Assembly (NCBI GenBank): GCA_964463165.1
Contig: CAYXBK010000021.1
Coordinates: 1 to 64,000, forward strand
Direction: 5' to 3'
Source: UBA7236 sp964463165
GTDB lineage: Bacteria > Bacteroidota > Bacteroidia > Chitinophagales > BACL12
DNA length: 64,000 nucleotides
A model generated the notes under the pieces. The model saw only the letters and a program-made list of their open reading frames with translations. It was not told where the DNA came from and ran no database searches. Numbering within the stretch: the first letter of the stretch is position 1; each line of letters starts with the position of its first letter. Of the stretch, positions 1 to 8,927 are shown one piece after another. The translations under genes and the position numbers were made by a program.

Positions 1-2
1 AT

Positions 3-374
3 ATTTACGCAATTCCGGTAACATATGAAGTTTGTTTATCGGTTGATGCCGACGTTTCTGATTATGAATATTGTAATAACGTTGCAGTTGTTTTCTGCAA
101 TGCGGTTGAGAACATTGATGACTTAAGTTCATTTAATATGTTCCCGAATCCAGCAACAGATGTTCTGAATTTGGATCTGGTTTTCACAACTCCGCAAGAT
201 GCTTCGATTTCAATTTTAAACATTGACGGAACAGTTGTGAAAGAAATAAAACCGGGAATGGTTTCAAGCTTTACAACTTCAGTAAATATTTCTGATTTAC
301 CTGCAGGTGTTTATATGGCACGTGTTTCAAGTGGTAATCGTGCAACAACGAAAAACTTTGTAATAGGCGAATAA
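3..374 (+). CDS. C-terminal part of a T9SS-secreted protein (5' end outside window)
   Basis: The reading frame is open from base 3, so this is the 3' end of a longer gene; the first ATG at 138 is internal. The last ~75 residues form a T9SS type A sorting domain: it opens with FPNPATD, then a beta-rich stretch with the SDLPAGVYMARV motif, and ends in a short basic KNFVI tail. In this family the domain directs the protein through the outer membrane via the Por/Gld/Spr machinery and is then removed or attached to lipopolysaccharide. What lies upstream (VCLSVDADVSDYEYCNN) has paired cysteines typical of extracellular adhesin repeats, but the function of the main body cannot be judged. A strong terminator follows. 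Confidence 0.85.
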   Translation: MYAIPVTYEVCLSVDADVSDYEYCNNVAVVFCNAVENIDDLSSFNMFPNPATDVLNLDLVFTTPQDASISILNIDGTVVKEIKPGMVSSFTTSVNISDLPAGVYMARVSSGNRATTKNFVIGE

Positions 375-396
375 TATTTATCTTGCCATTGAAGCT

Positions 397-429
397 AAAA
401 TCCTGTCGTTCCCGCGACAGGATTTTTTT
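397..429 (+). terminator. Rho-independent terminator
   Basis: An inverted repeat (AAATCCTGTCG, 4-base loop, CGCGACAGGATTT) is followed by a run of T. It lies 22 bases after the stop of the T9SS protein and separates it from the beta-lactamase gene. Confidence 0.9.
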
Positions 430-464
430 ATGTACTTATGCGATTTGAAATTTAATTTTGTTTC

Positions 465-1217
465 ATGCTTTCTGTTTTATCACGGAATATTTTATTCAGA
501 TTATTGTTCATCGGCACATTCATGCAGTGTACTTATTTAATTGCGCAGACTGCAAACGGATTAGAAATCACTCACCTCACAGGCGATTTTTATATGTATA
601 CAACTTATCAGAATCTAAACGGCTCTCCTTTTCCTTCAAACAGCATGTATCTTGTAACTTCAAAAGGTGTTGTATTATTCGATACGCCCTGGGACAGCCT
701 GCAATTCAAACCTCTCCTCGACAGTATTCAAACAAAACATAACCTCACTGCGGTAATGTGTATTTCAACACATTTTCATGCCGACAGGACTGCAGGTATC
801 AATTATTATAAATCGCTGGGCATCCCGACTTTTTCATCAAAGCAAACATTTGAACTCTGCGCATTGCATGATGAAAATCAACCGGCTTATTATTTTTCCA
901 ACGATACAGTCTTTACGATCGGCGATCATTCTTTTTCAACATTTTATCCGGGTGCCGGGCATTCACCTGATAATATTGTTATCTGGTTTGAAGATGAGAA
1001 AATACTTTACGGCGGCTGTCTGGTGAAAAGCACGGAAGTAAATAATCTCGGCAATCTTTCAGATGCTGATATTGCATCCTGGAAAACCGCCATTGAAAAA
1101 TTAATTAAAAAATATCCTGATGCTGAATTTATTATCCCGGGGCATTTCGGATGGAACAGTAAAAAATCGCTGCAACATACATTCAGATTATTAAGAAAGT
1201 ATGAAAAAAACAACTGA
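465..1217 (+). CDS. Subclass B1 metallo-beta-lactamase
   Basis: 250 aa, the usual length for the family. A hydrophobic N-terminus (to about residue 28, ending LIAQ) is a signal peptide, so the enzyme should be periplasmic or outer-membrane linked. All six B1 zinc ligands are visible: H103-F-H105-A-D107-R, H166 in GAGHSPDN, C185 in GGCLVK and H227 in IPGHFGW. K188 sits where B1 enzymes bind the beta-lactam carboxylate, and the NNLGNLSDA stretch matches the substrate-loop region of BlaB/IND-type enzymes of Flavobacteriia. By family knowledge it hydrolyses beta-lactams, often including carbapenems; this is not shown here. The next gene starts 11 bases downstream, so the two are probably co-transcribed. 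No mobile element lies beside it, which suggests a resident gene. Confidence 0.9.
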   Translation: MLSVLSRNILFRLLFIGTFMQCTYLIAQTANGLEITHLTGDFYMYTTYQNLNGSPFPSNSMYLVTSKGVVLFDTPWDSLQFKPLLDSIQTKHNLTAVMCISTHFHADRTAGINYYKSLGIPTFSSKQTFELCALHDENQPAYYFSNDTVFTIGDHSFSTFYPGAGHSPDNIVIWFEDEKILYGGCLVKSTEVNNLGNLSDADIASWKTAIEKLIKKYPDAEFIIPGHFGWNSKKSLQHTFRLLRKYEKNN

Positions 1218-1228
1218 CCATATCGCTG

Positions 1229-1972
1229 ATGGAAACATTAATTTTTGATTCGGATACGCATATCAAAAAACTGGAAGAGAACGGGTTTACGATAATTGAC
1301 GGAATATATACCAGCAGTGAATCAAATGCTATTCTGCAAGCCATTGCATCAGCCGCACTACCATCCCGATATGTTGTTGATTCAAAGGAATTATTTGCAA
1401 TACGGCAATTTTTAAAAAGAATACCCGGAATTAAAAGCTTGTTGCTTAATAAAACAATTCTCGGTTTGATCCGGGAATTATTTGGCAATGATTATTTTAT
1501 CGTAAAATCAATTTATTTCAATAAACCGGAAAAATCAAATTGGTTTGTAGCATATCATCAGGATCTTACAATTTCAGTAAAAGAAAAAGCAGATGTCCCG
1601 GGCTTTTTAAATCGCACCAGCAAAGAAGGTCATTTTACAGTACAACTTCCTGTCGCATTGCTGGAAAAGAATTTTACAATCCGTATTCATCTCGATGATA
1701 CAAATGCAGAAAACGGAGCATTAAAAGTGATTCCCGGATCACATAAAAAGGAAATAATCAAGCAGAATGGATTTCCGGCAATTAAAAAGGAAGAAATAAT
1801 TTGTGCTGTCCGGCAAGGAGGAATAATGATTATGCGGCCATTGTTGTTGCACGCCTCGTCGCGAACTCAAAACGGCAAAGAAAGAAAAGTGATCCATATT
1901 GAATGCAGCAATTCTGCCTTGCCGGAGAATTTATCTTGGAGTGAATACGAACCGCTGTCGGCGCCGGAATAA
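1229..1972 (+). CDS. Phytanoyl-CoA dioxygenase (PhyH) family protein
   Basis: 247 aa. The 2-oxoglutarate/Fe(II) dioxygenase facial triad is visible: H110-Q-D112 and H208 in LLLHAS, with R219 a few residues later (NGKERK) where the family holds the 2-oxoglutarate carboxylate. The ENGALKVIPGSHK stretch (161-173) is the classic PhyH core. There is no signal peptide, so it is cytoplasmic. The substrate is unknown; PhyH enzymes hydroxylate lipids and many small molecules. It follows the beta-lactamase by 11 bases and shares its strand, but no functional link is evident. A terminator shared with the convergent downstream gene begins directly after the stop. Confidence 0.85.
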   Translation: METLIFDSDTHIKKLEENGFTIIDGIYTSSESNAILQAIASAALPSRYVVDSKELFAIRQFLKRIPGIKSLLLNKTILGLIRELFGNDYFIVKSIYFNKPEKSNWFVAYHQDLTISVKEKADVPGFLNRTSKEGHFTVQLPVALLEKNFTIRIHLDDTNAENGALKVIPGSHKKEIIKQNGFPAIKKEEIICAVRQGGIMIMRPLLLHASSRTQNGKERKVIHIECSNSALPENLSWSEYEPLSAPE

Positions 1973-2002
1973 AAAAAGCCCCGGCATGAACCGGAGCTTT
2001 TA
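1973..2002. terminator. Bidirectional terminator
   Basis: An A-run, then GCCCCGG, a short loop, CCGGAGC and a T-run. It sits between the convergent PhyH gene and the 995-aa protein gene and would work on both strands. Confidence 0.85.
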
Positions 2003-2024
2003 TTTATTTGATTTAACCTTTTAT

Positions 2025-5012
2025 TTAAATAACAATGAGTTTTTTACTTGTAACGGTTCCATTCACTTCGAAACTTACGAAATAAGTCCCAGGCAAGAGG
2101 TCTTTAACATCGATCACGATATTATAAACCCCCGCTGCGAAATGCGACGTTCCTACTACTTTTACAAGGCTTCCCGACATATTATAAATACTTGTATTAA
2201 CGGTAGCGCTTTCGTTTAAAGTAATATTTGCTGTTGTGATCACGTCGGCCGGATTCGGACTAAGAATAATTCCTGCAATAATTTCTTCCTGAATAGGCCC
2301 TGCACTTACAGTTGTGAAATCGCATCCGCCTTCAGATAAAGTTGTTGTTCTGTAATAACCGTTTCCGTGTGTTCCGATATAGATCGCATGACAATTTGTA
2401 TCGCGGATCCAGTCTTCACGAATTTCAAATACAGGGACATTACCTGGTCCGACACCGCCATCTGCACCTACGCTTTCCTGTGTCCAGCTGCCACCGGCAG
2501 AAATTGAATAACTCCAAACGCCAAATTCGGTAGCAATTAATAATTTATCGAGATCGGTAACATGCATTAAAATATCATACACAGGAATATTTGGTAAGGC
2601 GCCTCCATCGGAAACACAATCCCAAACTGCAGCATCTCCATCCAATGCATTATCAGAATACCAAACATTCTGGTCAACACCAAAGCCGGCAATACTGATC
2701 GCTACTTTATTCGGGTCGTTGCGGTCGATACTGATGCCTGTTATATCGTTTGAAAATGCAGTTGCATATGTAAATGTTGTGATGCCTGCATCAGCAGCTG
2801 TAAATACCCCTGCTGTTCCGGGATCTCCGTCAACATCCACGTATTCGAAATTTGCAGTCAGCAATCCGTCGAGACGGTATAATTTACCATTAGCAGTTCC
2901 AATATAAACTGTATTACCGTCATTCGAATATTCGATTGCTGTTACTGTTCCGCTGGCTGTAAGTAATTTAAACCAAACAGGTGCTTCTGTAGAATTGAAT
3001 AGTGCTCCTGTTGTTACCCATAAAGCACTTTTTGCTGCATGGTAAAGTCTTGACTCAGATAAGCCTGATCTGTCGAGAACGATATCTCTTCCTTCATAAT
3101 TTACAACATCACCTTGTGAGTACATATCTCCTGATCCCACAGGATATTCAATTGTATCTCCTTCAAGCACCGGCGCAAATGTTTTATACAAATCATAATT
3201 TTCCCATAATGCAAATTGTGTGACGAAATCTGTTCCTCCGTCAATCAATCCATCCTGCAGGCAAAGAGCCAAACCACCATCGATATTACAATCGTAAATG
3301 GAAGCCATACTTGCTCCGGCATTTACCGAACGTCTGAGAACCGCACCTGATCCATTAGCTGTTACGCTGAAAAATGTTCCAAACAAATATTCTGGTCTGA
3401 TACGTGAAACCGCTGTTTTACCACCATCACCTCCTAACACCTCAACAGCCTGTAATTCGCTGTTCAGGTCAAAATTTACATATTGCGTTCCATTGTCCTG
3501 TGATCCACCCATTGCCTCACCATTAATTCCGAACGCAATTCCATGTGCCTGATAAAAATTCAGACCCTTATTGAGCGTTCCGAAATCAGGATATGCTGCC
3601 GATGCATTTATTGATCTGGATATACCACCATCAGAACCGAAATACATCATATCGTTTGTTACCGGATCATAATCGGCAGGGAAAACGATCCAATGCTGGT
3701 CTGCATGCAGATATTTTGTATACCAGGTTGGATATCCTGAATTTGACATTGGAACCCAGCTGATCGTATTTCCATTCCAAGTCCATGCTTCAATTTGTCC
3801 GCCGATATAAATTCTTTGCGGATCTGCAGGGTTTACTGCAATACACATGTTCCATGTAATATTTGCACCTGTGCCGTTCGGGTTGAAAAATGCACTTGCT
3901 TCTTCGGTTATTTTGGTAAATGATTCACCGTGGTTTGTAGACTGGAAAACACCCTGACAGCCGAAGGTCGAGGATTTTGCAGAATAGATATAAACGAAAT
4001 TCGGATCAGAAGGTGAAACAGCCAATACTCTTCTGATGCTTCCGGAAAGTAATCCATCTGAATATTCGGTTAAAGCACCCGGATCGTCTGAAGACATTGA
4101 TCTGTAATATTTTCTGGTTGCACTGCTGATCGCATGTAAAAAGCCATCTTTATCGAAAACGCAATCATCAGAAATTGTGGAAAGCGGAGAACCGTCTCCT
4201 TCACAATTGTCCCATGATGTACCACCGTCAGAAGATATTTTAAGTCCTGAATTCGTTGCCGCAACCAGTATGGATGCATTTGTCGGGTGACAGGCGATCC
4301 TGTTTACATAACCCCAGGTGGCACCAGAACTTGATCCGATCTCACCTGGTGTAGGGATGGTAGAAGTAAGTTGTGTGAAAACAGGTAAATCAGTTCCTGT
4401 AACCGCAGGTGCCATAAAAATTCCGTCGCCTGTAAAACCATGTGTATAGCTACCCAGGCTTGCATCGTAATAATCAGCCCAGTATTCACCAGTACCGAAA
4501 TAGAGATCACCATTTGCTGCCTGCGCAATGGAGGATATGATAAGTGTTGAAAATTCATCGTTCTGCGGATGCGGATACCATTGCAATCCGCCATTATCTG
4601 TATAAAATAGTCCGCCGCTGGCACCGCCTGCATAAATTCTGCTTGTATTAGTGCGGTCAACCAATATTGCCCTTGTTCTACCGCCCACATTGTTCGGTCC
4701 GAAACTTTCCCATTGCAACCCAAGCAAACCACCGTCTCTTTGTCCGGCATGATCTGCATAATAAGCTCTCATTTGTTCACGGGCTGCGAGCACATCTGCA
4801 ACTTCAACTTGTCCGGTAACCGGATTTGAACGCACATCATTCAACCACTCCCGGTATGCCTGAACCGTAGCCTGCTCCTGGAGCTCTTCCTGAGCCTCTG
4901 AGGATAATTCCGAACTGCTATCCGTAAACTTTTTCTCACTGTTGCAGGCAAAAAATGCGATTGCAGAGATCGCGATGAGTGAGAATCCGAAAATTGTAAA
5001 CCTTCTCTTCAT
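2025..5012 (-). CDS. Large BNR/sortilin-type repeat protein with T9SS sorting domain
   Basis: 995 aa. The N-terminus has a hydrophobic segment ending AFFAC (Cys23), a convincing lipobox. The body contains Asp-box-like motifs (S-x-D-x-G-x-x-W): TDNGGLQW, SSDGGTSWD and STNHGESF, each within roughly 60-100 residue beta-propeller blades of the WD40/YVTN/BNR/VPS10 type. The last ~75 residues, from LSPNPAD to KKLIVI, are a T9SS type A sorting domain. The protein is therefore exported and displayed at the surface or released. BNR propellers occur in sialidases, in glucanases and in adhesion proteins; no catalytic signature is clear, so no enzyme activity is assigned. The combination of lipobox and T9SS tail is unusual. 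Confidence 0.85.
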   Translation of the reverse strand: MKRRFTIFGFSLIAISAIAFFACNSEKKFTDSSSELSSEAQEELQEQATVQAYREWLNDVRSNPVTGQVEVADVLAAREQMRAYYADHAGQRDGGLLGLQWESFGPNNVGGRTRAILVDRTNTSRIYAGGASGGLFYTDNGGLQWYPHPQNDEFSTLIISSIAQAANGDLYFGTGEYWADYYDASLGSYTHGFTGDGIFMAPAVTGTDLPVFTQLTSTIPTPGEIGSSSGATWGYVNRIACHPTNASILVAATNSGLKISSDGGTSWDNCEGDGSPLSTISDDCVFDKDGFLHAISSATRKYYRSMSSDDPGALTEYSDGLLSGSIRRVLAVSPSDPNFVYIYSAKSSTFGCQGVFQSTNHGESFTKITEEASAFFNPNGTGANITWNMCIAVNPADPQRIYIGGQIEAWTWNGNTISWVPMSNSGYPTWYTKYLHADQHWIVFPADYDPVTNDMMYFGSDGGISRSINASAAYPDFGTLNKGLNFYQAHGIAFGINGEAMGGSQDNGTQYVNFDLNSELQAVEVLGGDGGKTAVSRIRPEYLFGTFFSVTANGSGAVLRRSVNAGASMASIYDCNIDGGLALCLQDGLIDGGTDFVTQFALWENYDLYKTFAPVLEGDTIEYPVGSGDMYSQGDVVNYEGRDIVLDRSGLSESRLYHAAKSALWVTTGALFNSTEAPVWFKLLTASGTVTAIEYSNDGNTVYIGTANGKLYRLDGLLTANFEYVDVDGDPGTAGVFTAADAGITTFTYATAFSNDITGISIDRNDPNKVAISIAGFGVDQNVWYSDNALDGDAAVWDCVSDGGALPNIPVYDILMHVTDLDKLLIATEFGVWSYSISAGGSWTQESVGADGGVGPGNVPVFEIREDWIRDTNCHAIYIGTHGNGYYRTTTLSEGGCDFTTVSAGPIQEEIIAGIILSPNPADVITTANITLNESATVNTSIYNMSGSLVKVVGTSHFAAGVYNIVIDVKDLLPGTYFVSFEVNGTVTSKKLIVI

Positions 5013-5098
5013 TTAAGAACTTATTTGTGGTAAAAATATAAAATAAAAATAAGAAAATTAATCCGCAGAATTTTTATGACTGACAGATTACAGAGCAA

Positions 5099-5974
5099 TT
5101 AAAAAACATGTCGCTCGGCGTGGTAGGAAGATCTTACCAGCGGGCCGCTTTCAACATATTTAAATCCTTTAGCCAGGCCGATTTCTTTATAATGTGCGAA
5201 CATTTCAGGTGTTACAAATTCTTTCACTTCCAGATGCATTTTTGTTGGCTGCAAATACTGGCCGAGTGTGAGAATATCGCATCCATTCCGAACCAGGTCA
5301 TCCATGATCTCATAAACTTCTTCTTTTGTTTCTCCGAGGCCGAGCATCACACCTGATTTTGTTCTTTTTCCGAATGCTTTTGTTCTTGCGATTTGTTCGA
5401 GGCTTCGTGTATATTTTGCTTGTGGTCTTACAAGACGGTATAAACGCTGCACGGTTTCCATATTATGTGAAACCACTTCCTGGCCGGCTGAAATCATCAG
5501 TTCGAGTGCTTCCCAGTTTGCTTTCACATCAGGGATCAGTGTTTCGATTGTAGTATGCGGATTTAATTTTTTGATTTCTCTGACGGTAGCGTTCCACACA
5601 GATGCGCCTCTGTCGGCAAGTTCATCGCGGTTTACCGAAGTGATCACAGCATGTTTCACTTTCATAAGCTGAATTGCTTCGGCAACACGAAATGGTTCAT
5701 CAAGATCGAGTTCAGAAGGTTTGCCGGTGGCAACAGCGCAAAAAGAACAGGAACGGGTGCAAATATTTCCCAGGATCATAAACGTTGCCGTTCCCTCACC
5801 CCAGCATTCACCCATATTCGGGCAATTGCCGCTTTCACAAATTGTATGGAGTTTGAATTCGTCGACAAGATGCCGGACGTGGCGGTAATTTTCGCCTGTA
5901 GGTAATTTCACTTTCAGCCAGGAAGGCTTTTTTGGATGTTTAACAGATTGATCTGCCAACGGTAGTTCTAACAT
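5099..5974 (-). CDS. lipA: Lipoyl synthase
   Basis: 291 aa, normal length for LipA. It inserts two sulfurs into protein-bound octanoyl groups to make lipoyl cofactors of 2-oxoacid dehydrogenases and the glycine cleavage system. Both iron-sulfur clusters can be seen: the auxiliary cluster ligands C46, C51 and C57 (CESGNCPNMGEC) and the radical-SAM ligands C72, C76 and C79 (CTRSCSFC). The RSSYHA motif near the C-terminus carries the conserved serine ligand. Cytoplasmic. The 270-aa gene upstream ends 15 bases before the lipA start, so lipA is likely its downstream operon partner; no lipB is in the window. Confidence 0.97.
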   Translation of the reverse strand: MLELPLADQSVKHPKKPSWLKVKLPTGENYRHVRHLVDEFKLHTICESGNCPNMGECWGEGTATFMILGNICTRSCSFCAVATGKPSELDLDEPFRVAEAIQLMKVKHAVITSVNRDELADRGASVWNATVREIKKLNPHTTIETLIPDVKANWEALELMISAGQEVVSHNMETVQRLYRLVRPQAKYTRSLEQIARTKAFGKRTKSGVMLGLGETKEEVYEIMDDLVRNGCDILTLGQYLQPTKMHLEVKEFVTPEMFAHYKEIGLAKGFKYVESGPLVRSSYHAERHVF

Positions 5975-5989
5975 GCCTTTGTCCTCTCT

Positions 5990-6802
5990 TTACCATTTTT
6001 TTCCAAGCTGCAAACTTAGATATAAATACACAAAATAGGGCTTGTTGTTTTCGAGTATCATGATCGGGATATCCTGCAGATATAATTCAGCGCCGATACC
6101 GGTTTCGAGGGATTTTACGAAATCATCGTATGTTGCCCAGTCGAAATTCAGGCCGGCCTTGCCGAAAGCTCCCGGTGTAAATTTTATTTCGTTAAATCCG
6201 ATGCTGAATCCCGATGCACCATAAATGCTGGTGGCGTCGAGAAACAGTGATTCTGTTTCGTCAGAATATTTTATGGATTTTGTCACACCACCTTCTTCGT
6301 CCGTATTGTATACGTCGAGGTAATATGGTTTTACAAATCCGGCAGAAATACCGCCTGCATAATTGAATAATACCTGAAAGCCGCTCTTTTCAGCTTTTTC
6401 GCCGATCAGCAATTTTTCTCCGATTGCAGCTTTTAAATTGAAGAATGTATTTTGTTTTCCGTAAACAAACGGTTTAGGTGAATCATAACCGATTGTAAAT
6501 TCATTTACTCTCTTGGTTTCTTTCGGATTTTTGAGAAATTCCATCTCGAAATAATACACACGTTTTTTGTCGTAATTGATGTCTTTTGTATAATCTCCGA
6601 AAATGCCCCAGCCGGACGTTGCAAGTTTAATTCCCATGCTGAATTCATATTCGTAACTGATGCCTTTTGTTTTGGTAGAAATGCCGTGATTCAAAACAAC
6701 CGGTTTGGATTTCGTGCTTTCACGGGTAACAGAGGTGGTGTCCTGAGAGAGGGCAATACCGGTTGATAAAATTGAGAGCAGAAAAATCCAAAAAAATTTC
6801 AT
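5990..6802 (-). CDS. Predicted outer-membrane beta-barrel protein, unknown function
   Basis: 270 aa with a clear signal peptide (IFLLSILSTGIALSQ) and then alternating hydrophobic/polar beta strands rich in Y, F and G, ending in a strand (YLYLSLQLGKKW) with aromatic character, as in outer-membrane barrels. There are no recognisable catalytic motifs. It is the first gene of a likely two-gene unit with lipA. It diverges from the OsmC gene with a 57-base spacer. I recognise no named family. Confidence 0.6.
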   Translation of the reverse strand: MKFFWIFLLSILSTGIALSQDTTSVTRESTKSKPVVLNHGISTKTKGISYEYEFSMGIKLATSGWGIFGDYTKDINYDKKRVYYFEMEFLKNPKETKRVNEFTIGYDSPKPFVYGKQNTFFNLKAAIGEKLLIGEKAEKSGFQVLFNYAGGISAGFVKPYYLDVYNTDEEGGVTKSIKYSDETESLFLDATSIYGASGFSIGFNEIKFTPGAFGKAGLNFDWATYDDFVKSLETGIGAELYLQDIPIMILENNKPYFVYLYLSLQLGKKW

Positions 6803-6859
6803 CGCATAATATTACGAATTTTACAACGAATAAGTTGTTCATAAATTAAATTATTTGTC

Positions 6860-7267
6860 ATGAATATTTCAAAAGTTGTATATCTCGGAGATCTCCGCAC
6901 AGAAGCAGTGCATTTACCTTCAGGGACCGTTGTAAGGTCGGATGCGCCCCGCGACAACCATGGAAAAGGTGAATTATTTTCTCCAACCGATCTCGTCGCT
7001 ACGGCTGCTGCAAGTTGCATGCTTACCACAATGGGAATTGTTGCGCAGAAAAATAATCTGCTGATGGAAGGAACGGAAGCGGATGTTGTGAAAGTGATGG
7101 CAAATAACCCGAGAAGAATTGCCGAAATTCATACGCATCTGAAAATACCTGCGGGAATTTTAACCGAAGAGGATAAGAAAAAACTGGAAAATGCAGCTGC
7201 TACATGCCCGGTTGTTGTGAGCTTGTCACCTGAGATCAGGAAACTGATCACATTCGAATACGTTTGA
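6860..7267 (+). CDS. OsmC/Ohr family protein
   Basis: 135 aa, the expected size. The two conserved cysteines are C53 (ATAAASCMLT) and C116 (AATCPVV), separated as in OsmC peroxidases, which reduce organic hydroperoxides through a cysteine thiol. R26 in VVRSDAP and the helix SPTDLVATAAASC also fit the family. Cytoplasmic, works as a dimer in known members. Its stop codon abuts the stop of the convergent small lipoprotein gene with no base between them. Confidence 0.92.
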   Translation: MNISKVVYLGDLRTEAVHLPSGTVVRSDAPRDNHGKGELFSPTDLVATAAASCMLTTMGIVAQKNNLLMEGTEADVVKVMANNPRRIAEIHTHLKIPAGILTEEDKKKLENAAATCPVVVSLSPEIRKLITFEYV

Positions 7268-7411
7268 TCACGTATTGTCGCCCACGTTCAGAACACCTGT
7301 TTGTGTGATCTTGTTGGGACAACCTTCTTTGCTGTGGCAAGACGTAAGTGATACTGCGAGGAGTGATACAACTGCCAGAGATAAAAACAATTTTCTGAAT
7401 GACATTTTCAT
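7268..7411 (-). CDS. Small lipoprotein, 47 aa
   Basis: A longer frame from 7462 exists, but the ATG at 7411 (or 7405) gives a textbook lipoprotein: basic start MKMSFRK, hydrophobic core LFLSLAVVSLLAV, lipobox SLTSC. The mature part is only about 25 residues (CHSKEGCPNKITQTG...) with a second cysteine. Function unknown; very short lipoproteins of this type are common in Bacteroidota. It faces OsmC tail to tail and both stop codons together form the palindrome TGATCA. It is preceded by about 165 bases without a gene. Confidence 0.65.
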   Translation of the reverse strand: MKMSFRKLFLSLAVVSLLAVSLTSCHSKEGCPNKITQTGVLNVGDNT

Positions 7412-7577
7412 AATTCTAAATTTGTTACCGGTTAAAATCGTTTCCTGATAAATAAAGTTCAATCACCGATCTAAGCCATGAAACGCTAAGTTCTGAAAAA
7501 TTATTTCAAATTCTGCATACAAAAATGAAACATTTCCACAGGCCACAAAAGGATTTTAATATCTTCGGGCGCATTAT

Positions 7578-8918
7578 ATGACGAAGATTCACCTGATCGC
7601 AATTGGCGGGGCTGTTATGCATAATCTTGCCATTGCACTGAAAAATAAAGGCTTTGAAGTGAGCGGTTCGGATGATGAACTCTTTGAACCTTCTTTATCC
7701 AGATTAAAAAAACATGAAATAGCACCACCCGAAAAAGGCTGGTTTCCGGAAAAAATTCACGCAAAACTGGATGCGGTGATCCTCGGCATGCATGCAAGAG
7801 CCGATAATCCTGAATTGCTGCGTGCCATGGAGTTGAACTTACCTGTTTTCAGTTTCCCGCAATATATTTTCAATCAGTCTGAAAATAAAATTCGTGTCGC
7901 AATTTGCGGAAGCCATGGCAAAACAACAATTACTTCCATGGTAATGCATGTGCTAAAAGAACAAGGTAAGCAATTCGATTACCTGGTAGGTGCACAACTG
8001 GAAGGATTTGAAACAATGGTGCAATTAAGCGACGCACCGGTAATAATTATTGAAGGCGATGAATATTTCGCTTCACCTCTCGACCGCAAACCAAAATTTT
8101 TACATTATCATGCGCAAATAAATCTGATCAGCGGTATTGCATGGGATCATTTTAATGTGTTTCCAACATTTGAAGATTATGTTTCGCAATTCAAACAATT
8201 AATTCAATCACTGCAACCCACCGACCTGTTGATTGCAAATGCTGAAGATGAAATTATAACGATATTGATTTCCGAAAAAGAAAATATCAATGTTGTGCAA
8301 TACAACACTCCGGATTATACTTTACATGAAAATAAATTGCATATGCATAACGGTGATAGCGATTATGCATTTGAAATTTTCGGAAGACATAATATGCAAA
8401 ACATGGAAGGTGCCCGCATTATTTGTGCGCAACTCGGAATCAATAAAAATGATTTTTATGCTGCGATGCAAACATTTAAAGGTGCAGCAAAACGATTGGA
8501 GATTTTCAAACAAACTCCTGATCATTTTATTTTCCGTGATTTTGCACATGCACCATCAAAAGTGCGGGCAACAGTTGATGCGGTGAAAGAACAATACCCG
8601 GGCAAAAACCTGGTTGCCGTCCTCGAGCTGCATACTTTCAGCAGTTTGAACCAATCATTCTTACCGCAATACGCTAATACGATGGAAAAGGCAGACCACA
8701 GCATCGTATATATCAATCCGCATGCATTGGAATTAAAAAAATTACCTCCTTTGCCGGTTGCAGAAGTAAAAAACTATTTTAACGATCAGGATCTGATCGT
8801 AATAAATGATTCGAATGAATTAATGCAATTGATCAAAAACTTAAATACTGTTAATACAAATATCCTGCTGATGAGTTCGGGTAATTTTGACAACCTTGAT
8901 TTTACTATTTTAACATAA
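7578..8918 (+). CDS. mpl: UDP-N-acetylmuramate:L-Ala-gamma-D-Glu-meso-DAP ligase (murein peptide ligase)
   Basis: 446 aa Mur-ligase family. The N-terminal Rossmann-like domain starts IHLIAIGGAVMHNLA, which in Mpl replaces the GxGGxGM of MurC. The ATP loop GSHGKTT is at 111-117, followed by the metal/ATP-site EGDEYF. The FGRHNMQNMEGA stretch and a C-terminal domain with RDFAHAPSKV complete the family pattern. By family knowledge it recycles the tripeptide from old peptidoglycan by joining it to UDP-MurNAc. Cytoplasmic. The downstream exonuclease begins 9 bases after the stop, so this gene probably leads a short operon. The assignment to Mpl rather than MurC rests on N-terminal and ATP-site similarity. 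Confidence 0.88.
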   Translation: MTKIHLIAIGGAVMHNLAIALKNKGFEVSGSDDELFEPSLSRLKKHEIAPPEKGWFPEKIHAKLDAVILGMHARADNPELLRAMELNLPVFSFPQYIFNQSENKIRVAICGSHGKTTITSMVMHVLKEQGKQFDYLVGAQLEGFETMVQLSDAPVIIIEGDEYFASPLDRKPKFLHYHAQINLISGIAWDHFNVFPTFEDYVSQFKQLIQSLQPTDLLIANAEDEIITILISEKENINVVQYNTPDYTLHENKLHMHNGDSDYAFEIFGRHNMQNMEGARIICAQLGINKNDFYAAMQTFKGAAKRLEIFKQTPDHFIFRDFAHAPSKVRATVDAVKEQYPGKNLVAVLELHTFSSLNQSFLPQYANTMEKADHSIVYINPHALELKKLPPLPVAEVKNYFNDQDLIVINDSNELMQLIKNLNTVNTNILLMSSGNFDNLDFTILT

Positions 8919-8927
8919 TTTTGCGCC

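Noticed and set aside
4304..4759. Long ORF opposite in frame to the 995-aa protein gene
   Set aside because: Shadow frame on the same strand as a well-supported gene; no signal peptide, motif or composition of a real protein.
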